Shown here: piece by piece, positions 5,609-9,469 of the stretch
How the letters are laid out: every line of letters begins with the position of its first letter
Numbering within the stretch: the stretch's first letter is position 1
Assembly: GCA_026706225.1 (NCBI GenBank)
Contig: JAPOZE010000127.1
Coordinates: 1-9,469 of the forward strand
Direction: 5' to 3'
From: Acidobacteriota bacterium
GTDB taxonomy: Bacteria > Acidobacteriota > Terriglobia > Versatilivoradales > Versatilivoraceae
DNA: 9,469 bases
Notes under the pieces: generated by a model
What the model saw: the letters and a program-made list of their open reading frames with translations, nothing else
Database searches by the model: none
What the model was told of the DNA's origin: nothing
Position numbers and translations under genes: made by a program

Positions 5609-7345
5609 ATGCCTCTTCTTCCAGTCTTTCTCGCGGCAGCCCTGCTCATGGTCCCCTATTGGGGCCTTCGGGCCGAACCTGTCGGGCAATCCTCCCCGGA
5701 ACTCTTCACCGACGTCTCCCTCCAGGCCGGCATCACCTGGACACATTTCAACGGCCAGTCCCGGGATCGCTTTCTCATTGAAGCCTCCTGCGGCGGTGTG
5801 GCCTTTCTGGACTTTGACAACGACGGATGGCTGGACATCTTTTTCGTCAACGGCGGTGAAACTCCCAAGGGCAAGAGCCGGACACCTGTCCGCAACGCGC
5901 TCTACCGCAACCTCGGCAACGGCAAGTTCGAGGATGTCGCCGAGCGGGCCGGGGTGGCCGAGGTGCGCTTCTATGGAATGGGGGCGGCCGGCGCCGACTA
6001 CGACAATGACGGGTTCCAGGATCTGTATGTCACCGGCTTTCCCACCAGCGCCCTGTTTCACAATGAAGGAGACGGCACCTTCCGCGAAGTCACCCGGCAG
6101 GCGGGCCTGGAAAACGCCGGCGAATGGGCTGCCAGCGCGGTCTGGTTCGATTACGACCGCGACCGGCACCTGGATCTCTTCGTTTGCAACTATGCCGAGT
6201 TGTCGTTTGCCCATCCCCGTCCCTGCAACTTTGCCGGCAAGCCCGAATACTGTTCGCAGCGGGCCTACCCTCCCCGTCGCCCCAGGCTCTATCGCAACAA
6301 CGGCGCCGGCGCCTTCAGCGACGTGAGCCGTTCGTCCGGAGTCGCCCGGCACCTGGGGCGGGCCTTCGGAGCCGTCAGCGTGGACATCGACGACGACGGC
6401 TGGGACGACCTGTTCGTGGCGGGAGACGCCTCGCCCGACCTGCTGCTGCTGAATCGCAGGAACGGGTCCTTCGAGGATCGCGGGTTCGACGCGGAAATCG
6501 CCTACAGCGTAAACGGCGAAGCACGGGCCGGCATGGGGGTGGATGCCGCGGATCTCAACGGAGACGGCCGCCCCGATTTCATCGTGACCAACTTCCACGA
6601 CGAGTACCACGCCCTCTATTTGAGCACCCCGGAGCTGCTCTACCGCGAGTGGACCCGACCCTCGGGGCTGGCCGGCTTCACTCGGCCGTTCGTGGGCTGG
6701 GGCGCCCGCTTCATCGACTACGACAACGACAGCGACCTGGACCTGGTGATTGTCAACGGCCACGTCAGCCAGACCATCGAGCTTTCCCGCAGGGATATCC
6801 GCTACCGCCAGCTTCCCCTGCTGCTGGCCAACGCCGGGGACCTGAAATTCCGCAACATGGCTTCCCGGGCGGGAGCGGTGTTCCGGACCAGACATTCCGC
6901 CAGGGGGATGGCGGTTGGGGATTACGACAATGACGGGGACATGGATGTGGTCTTTGTCCGGCTGAACGAGAGGCCGGTGCTGTTGCGGAACAACACCGGA
7001 CAGGAAGGGGCCTGGATCGGATTCGAGCTCGAGGGCAAGCTCAGCAACCGGGACGCTATCGGCAGCAAGCTGTCCTTGAGGTCGGGTGACAGGCGATTCA
7101 CCAAGTGGGTGACTGGCGGGGCCAGTTTCCTGGCCTCCCATGACAAGCGCGTGGTCTTTGGGCTGGGAACACCAGTGAAGGAGACGTGCAGCGTTGAAAT
7201 CCGCTGGCCGAGAGGGAAGGTCCAGAGGGTTTCCGGACTCGAGATCGATCGCTACCATAAAATAGTCGAGAGCGACGAGACCCCCGGCAGTGAGAAAAAA
7301 GCCTCCAGCGGCGGCAAGGACAGGAGCGGGAGTGTGAATCGATGA
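5609..7345 (+). CDS. Exported CRTAC1-like beta-propeller protein with ASPIC/UnbV C-terminal domain
   Basis: The 578-residue product starts with a signal peptide (MPLLPVFLAAALLMVPYWGLRA, cleavage near residue 22). FG-GAP/VCBS propeller repeats follow, each with a Ca-binding D-x-D-x-D-G-x-x-D loop. They start at about residues 68 (DFDNDGWLD), 130, 181 (DYDRDRHLD, Gly lost), 259, 315, 370 (DYDNDSDLD, Gly lost) and 438. Cys 193, 206 and 215 form a C...PC...YC motif that I recall from related proteins. Residues about 480-548 (NRDAIGSKL ... VEIRWPRGKVQRV) are the ASPIC/UnbV domain. Such proteins are secreted Ca-binding adhesion- or ligand-binding-like molecules; no reaction is established. ATG 5609 has no Shine-Dalgarno but gives the best signal peptide; ATG 5648 would remove it. 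The Lys/Ser-rich tail (about 555-578) may be extra. The stop overlaps the next gene as ATGA. Confidence 0.87.
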   Translation: MPLLPVFLAAALLMVPYWGLRAEPVGQSSPELFTDVSLQAGITWTHFNGQSRDRFLIEASCGGVAFLDFDNDGWLDIFFVNGGETPKGKSRTPVRNALYRNLGNGKFEDVAERAGVAEVRFYGMGAAGADYDNDGFQDLYVTGFPTSALFHNEGDGTFREVTRQAGLENAGEWAASAVWFDYDRDRHLDLFVCNYAELSFAHPRPCNFAGKPEYCSQRAYPPRRPRLYRNNGAGAFSDVSRSSGVARHLGRAFGAVSVDIDDDGWDDLFVAGDASPDLLLLNRRNGSFEDRGFDAEIAYSVNGEARAGMGVDAADLNGDGRPDFIVTNFHDEYHALYLSTPELLYREWTRPSGLAGFTRPFVGWGARFIDYDNDSDLDLVIVNGHVSQTIELSRRDIRYRQLPLLLANAGDLKFRNMASRAGAVFRTRHSARGMAVGDYDNDGDMDVVFVRLNERPVLLRNNTGQEGAWIGFELEGKLSNRDAIGSKLSLRSGDRRFTKWVTGGASFLASHDKRVVFGLGTPVKETCSVEIRWPRGKVQRVSGLEIDRYHKIVESDETPGSEKKASSGGKDRSGSVNR

Positions 7346-8361
7346 GACAGACCGCAACCCTGATCACCGGAGCCAGCGGTGAAATGGGTCATGGGCTCAT
7401 TGGCCGCCTGGCCGAGGACGGCGTCGAGGACCTGGTCGCCCTGGATATCCGGCCCATCGACAGCGGGACCGGAAGCCAATGCAAGGCTTGCGTCAACGGA
7501 GACATCCTGGACGAGAGGCTGCTGGAGAGGATCCAGAGCGAATACGAAATCCACACCGTCTATCACCTGGCCGCTCTGCTGTCCACTCGGGCCGAATTCA
7601 CCCCCGATGCCGCCCACCGGGTGAACGCGGGCGGCACGCTGAGACTGCTCCAGATGGCCGTCGAGCAGTCGCACTGGCACGGACGCCCGGTGAAGTTCAT
7701 GTTCCCCAGCTCCATCGCCGCCTACGGGCTCCCCGGCCGGTCTGTCAAGCAACGCACCGGCAGGGTCCGGGAAACCGAGTGGAACTTCCCCACCACCATG
7801 TATGGGTGCAACAAGCTCTACTGCGAGCATCTGGGGCGCTATTACGCCAACCACTACCGTCAGTTGGCGGCCGATTCATCGGGCCACGGCATCGACTTTC
7901 GCTGCATCCGCTTTCCCGGGCTCATCAGCGCCGTCACCCTGCCCAGCGGCGGCACCACCGACTATGCTCCGGAAATGATCCATGCCGCCGCCAGCGGCCG
8001 GAGGTACGGTTGCTTCGTCGTTCCCGACACCCACCTTCCCTTTATCGTCATGCCGGACGCCATCAACGCCCTGTTGCAACTCCAAAAGGCGCCGCGGGAG
8101 AAGCTCCGTCAGACCGAGTACAACGTCAGCAGCTTCAGCATGACGGCGGCGGAAATACATCAACGCATCCTCGTGGAGTGGCCTCAGGCGGAGATCGACT
8201 TCAAGCCCGACCGCAAGCGTCAGGCCATCGTGGACTCCTGGCCGGCTGAAGTGGACGATTCGGCAGCCCGCACCGATTGGGGTTGGGCGCCCCGCTACGA
8301 CAAGGAGGCTGCCTACAGCGAATACCTGATCCCTCGAATCAAGAGCCGGTATCCCGGATAG
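7342..8361 (+). CDS. tdh: L-threonine 3-dehydrogenase, SDR type (NAD-dependent epimerase family)
   Basis: The 339-residue product is an extended short-chain dehydrogenase. Gly 10, 13 and 16 of TGASGEMG bind NAD, and Asp 34 region VALDIRP follows the second strand. VYHLAALLSTRAE comes next, then Ser 123/124 (FPSSIAAYG) and the catalytic Tyr 154 / Lys 158 (MYGCNK). Later motifs, RFPGLIS, PSGGTTDYAPEMI, YNVSSFSMTAAEI and the end DSWPAEVDDSAARTDWGW, are those of SDR-type threonine dehydrogenase rather than sugar epimerases. The reaction is L-threonine + NAD+ to 2-amino-3-ketobutyrate in the cytoplasm, normally followed by a ligase (kbl) giving glycine and acetyl-CoA; no kbl is in the window. AGGAG at 7322-7326 and GGGAG at 7328-7332 precede ATG 7342. 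The start overlaps the CRTAC1-like stop as ATGA, so the two are translated together. A related NAD-dependent epimerase is the main alternative. Confidence 0.85.
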   Translation: MRQTATLITGASGEMGHGLIGRLAEDGVEDLVALDIRPIDSGTGSQCKACVNGDILDERLLERIQSEYEIHTVYHLAALLSTRAEFTPDAAHRVNAGGTLRLLQMAVEQSHWHGRPVKFMFPSSIAAYGLPGRSVKQRTGRVRETEWNFPTTMYGCNKLYCEHLGRYYANHYRQLAADSSGHGIDFRCIRFPGLISAVTLPSGGTTDYAPEMIHAAASGRRYGCFVVPDTHLPFIVMPDAINALLQLQKAPREKLRQTEYNVSSFSMTAAEIHQRILVEWPQAEIDFKPDRKRQAIVDSWPAEVDDSAARTDWGWAPRYDKEAAYSEYLIPRIKSRYPG

Positions 8362-9334
8362 CTGGCCCGCATTCCCCCTGGGCCAGTTCAGGCAGGTTTC
8401 GGAGCTGCTCTCGCGTTCCAAGAACAATCATCCGGAGACCGGCGGTCAATTGGGTATGGGCGGTGGGGGTGACGTTGATCCCGCCATCGGCCAGCTTGCA
8501 GGCCAGAACCGTGACGCCGAAGCGGGCGCGCCACCGGCATTGCTCAAGAGTCTGGCCCACCAGGGGCGAGTCCGGAGCGAGCTGGAACTGCTCCATGTAG
8601 AGCTCGAGTCCGCCCCCGTAGGCCAGTTCATCCAGGAAGTTTGCGACTTCGGGCCGGATCAGCATGGTGACCATCCTGCGGCCGCTGAACTGATAGGGCA
8701 GGATCACCCGATTGGCGCCGGCCTTCACCAGCTTGCTTTCCGACTGCTCGTCGATGGCCCGGGCCACGATCAGGAGGTCCGACCTCACGCTGCGCGCGCT
8801 GAGCACGATGAACACGTTCTGGGCGTCGGAATCGGCGGCCACCAGCAAACCGCGGGCCCGCTCGATTCCGGCTTGAGCCAGAAGAGCTTCGTTGGCTCCG
8901 TCCCCCTGGAGCGCCGGGAAACCGGATTGGCCGACCTGGCTGACTTTCTCGGGCGAGGGATCGATCACCACGAAGGGGAGGCCTTGGTGGGCCAACTCCT
9001 GAGCCACGTGGCGGCCCACCCGCCCGTAGCCGCAGACGATGACGTGATCGGAGAGTTTGTCCAACATTCGGAGCAAGCGTCGTTTTTGCAGGAAGGCCCG
9101 TCCTTCGCCTGAGAGCAGAAAATCGGCCATGCCGCCCAGCAGGTACATGGCCATCCAGCCGGCCCCCAGAATGAGCGCGATGGTGAAGAGCTTGCCACCC
9201 GCCGACAGGGGCCGGACTTCGCCGAAGCCGACCGTGCTCAGGGTGATCACGGCCATGTAGAGGGCATCCAGAACCTTCATGCCCTCCAGCAGCCAGAAGC
9301 GCCGATGAGGGTGGGAGACAACCCGCCTGTGCAC
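8339..9334 (-). CDS. Potassium channel-like protein with RCK (TrkA-N/TrkA-C) domains, lacking TM1
   Basis: The 331-residue product has a K+ pore helix and selectivity filter (LYMAVITLSTVGFGE, filter TVGFG at 34-38), one membrane helix (about 47-70), and a cytosolic RCK N-domain. The RCK domain has the nucleotide motif GYGRVG at 102-107, Asp 125 ending the second strand, and the QGDGANEALLAQAGI segment. An RCK C-domain follows (about 240-311). Such proteins gate K+ flux in response to ligands such as nucleotides or Ca. Relatives have a first membrane helix before the LLEG motif; here only MHRRVVSHPHRRFW precedes it. GTG 9334 is supported by AAGGAG at 9341-9346 with a 6-base gap. No other frame upstream encodes an obvious hydrophobic helix, and the in-frame stop is near 9412. 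The 3' end overlaps tdh on the other strand by 23 bases. Confidence 0.85.
   Translation of the reverse strand: MHRRVVSHPHRRFWLLEGMKVLDALYMAVITLSTVGFGEVRPLSAGGKLFTIALILGAGWMAMYLLGGMADFLLSGEGRAFLQKRRLLRMLDKLSDHVIVCGYGRVGRHVAQELAHQGLPFVVIDPSPEKVSQVGQSGFPALQGDGANEALLAQAGIERARGLLVAADSDAQNVFIVLSARSVRSDLLIVARAIDEQSESKLVKAGANRVILPYQFSGRRMVTMLIRPEVANFLDELAYGGGLELYMEQFQLAPDSPLVGQTLEQCRWRARFGVTVLACKLADGGINVTPTAHTQLTAGLRMIVLGTREQLRNLPELAQGECGPAIRDTGS
8362..8386. terminator. Weak hairpin just after the tdh stop
   Basis: CTGGCCC (8362-8368) and GGGCCAG (8380-8386) pair perfectly over 7 bp around an 11-base loop, beginning at the base after the tdh stop. There is no T run on either strand, and the hairpin lies inside the 3' end of the converging channel gene. 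It could slow polymerase between the two convergent genes, but it is not a standard terminator. Confidence 0.25.
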
Positions 9335-9469
9335 CAGGAACTCCTTGATCGACCCGGCAGCTCTCGGGATCAGCCAACTCGACCGAACAATAGCATAGTT
9401 CCAGCCGTTTCAATCAACAGACCCGAGGCCGCCACCAATGCGGAGAGGCCGCCGGAGACCGCTCAGCCC
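9335..9469 (-). promoter_or_regulatory. Upstream region of the channel gene with a possible extended -10 promoter
   Basis: Read on the minus strand, TATTGT (9392-9387) is preceded by TGC (9395-9393), an extended -10 pattern. TTGATT (9417-9412, spacing 19) or TTGAAA (9413-9408, spacing 15) could serve as the -35 box; neither spacing is ideal. The strong ribosome-binding site AAGGAG is at 9346-9341. I see no other gene on either strand between 9335 and the end of the window. Confidence 0.35.

Noticed and set aside
4877..7357. An 826-codon open frame on the minus strand across vapBC and the CRTAC1-like gene
   Set aside because: Its translation is low-complexity Val/Gly/Pro-rich with no recognisable domain, and it lies antisense to three genes with clear families. 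It is the usual stop-poor antisense frame of GC-rich coding DNA.
8450..9112. A 220-codon plus-strand frame opposite the channel gene
   Set aside because: It is antisense to the clear RCK domains, is His/Gly/Asp-rich, and shows no family signature.

Overview
The window is a GC-rich stretch of a Gram-negative genome, most likely an uncultured member of the Acidobacteriota. The reasons are the type of TonB-dependent receptor at the left edge, the presence of a signal-peptide TPR protein and a CRTAC1/ASPIC-UnbV protein in the same neighbourhood, and the overall gene style. The phylum assignment is an inference from protein style, not from a marker gene. No rRNA, tRNA or CRISPR array was seen.

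Layout, left to right. (1) Bases 1-959 are the 3' end of a TonB-dependent outer-membrane receptor, closed by a textbook intrinsic terminator (978-1009). (2) A near-consensus sigma-70 promoter (1046-1075) drives a 908-residue exported TPR protein (1150-3876) that contains an internal tandem duplication of about 350-360 residues. (3) A 361-base gap (3877-4237) contains a nested palindromic element: two inverted REP-like hairpins enclosing two further hairpins. (4) Two toxin-antitoxin modules lie head to tail, hicA-hicB (4238-4767) and vapB-vapC (4911-5590), each preceded by an inverted repeat that could be its own operator. (5) An exported beta-propeller protein of the CRTAC1/ASPIC-UnbV type (5609-7345) starts 18 bases after vapC. 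It overlaps by four bases an SDR-type L-threonine 3-dehydrogenase (7342-8361). (6) On the minus strand, converging on the dehydrogenase with a 23-base overlap, is a potassium-channel-like protein with a pore and RCK domains (8339-9334). It appears to lack the usual first membrane helix.

How the genes may work together. The receptor, TPR protein and CRTAC1-like protein are all predicted to be exported or in the envelope, and such genes often sit together in Acidobacteriota; a shared envelope role is possible but unproven. The toxin-antitoxin pair looks like a later insertion. Hand counts over parts of hicB and vapC give about 53% GC, against about 65% in a sample of the TPR gene. The pair lies between the palindromic element and the CRTAC1-like gene, and that gene may now depend on the upstream transcripts. 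The coupling of an exported beta-propeller to a cytosolic threonine dehydrogenase, and the pore-domain-only channel, are the most unusual points outside the toxin-antitoxin island.
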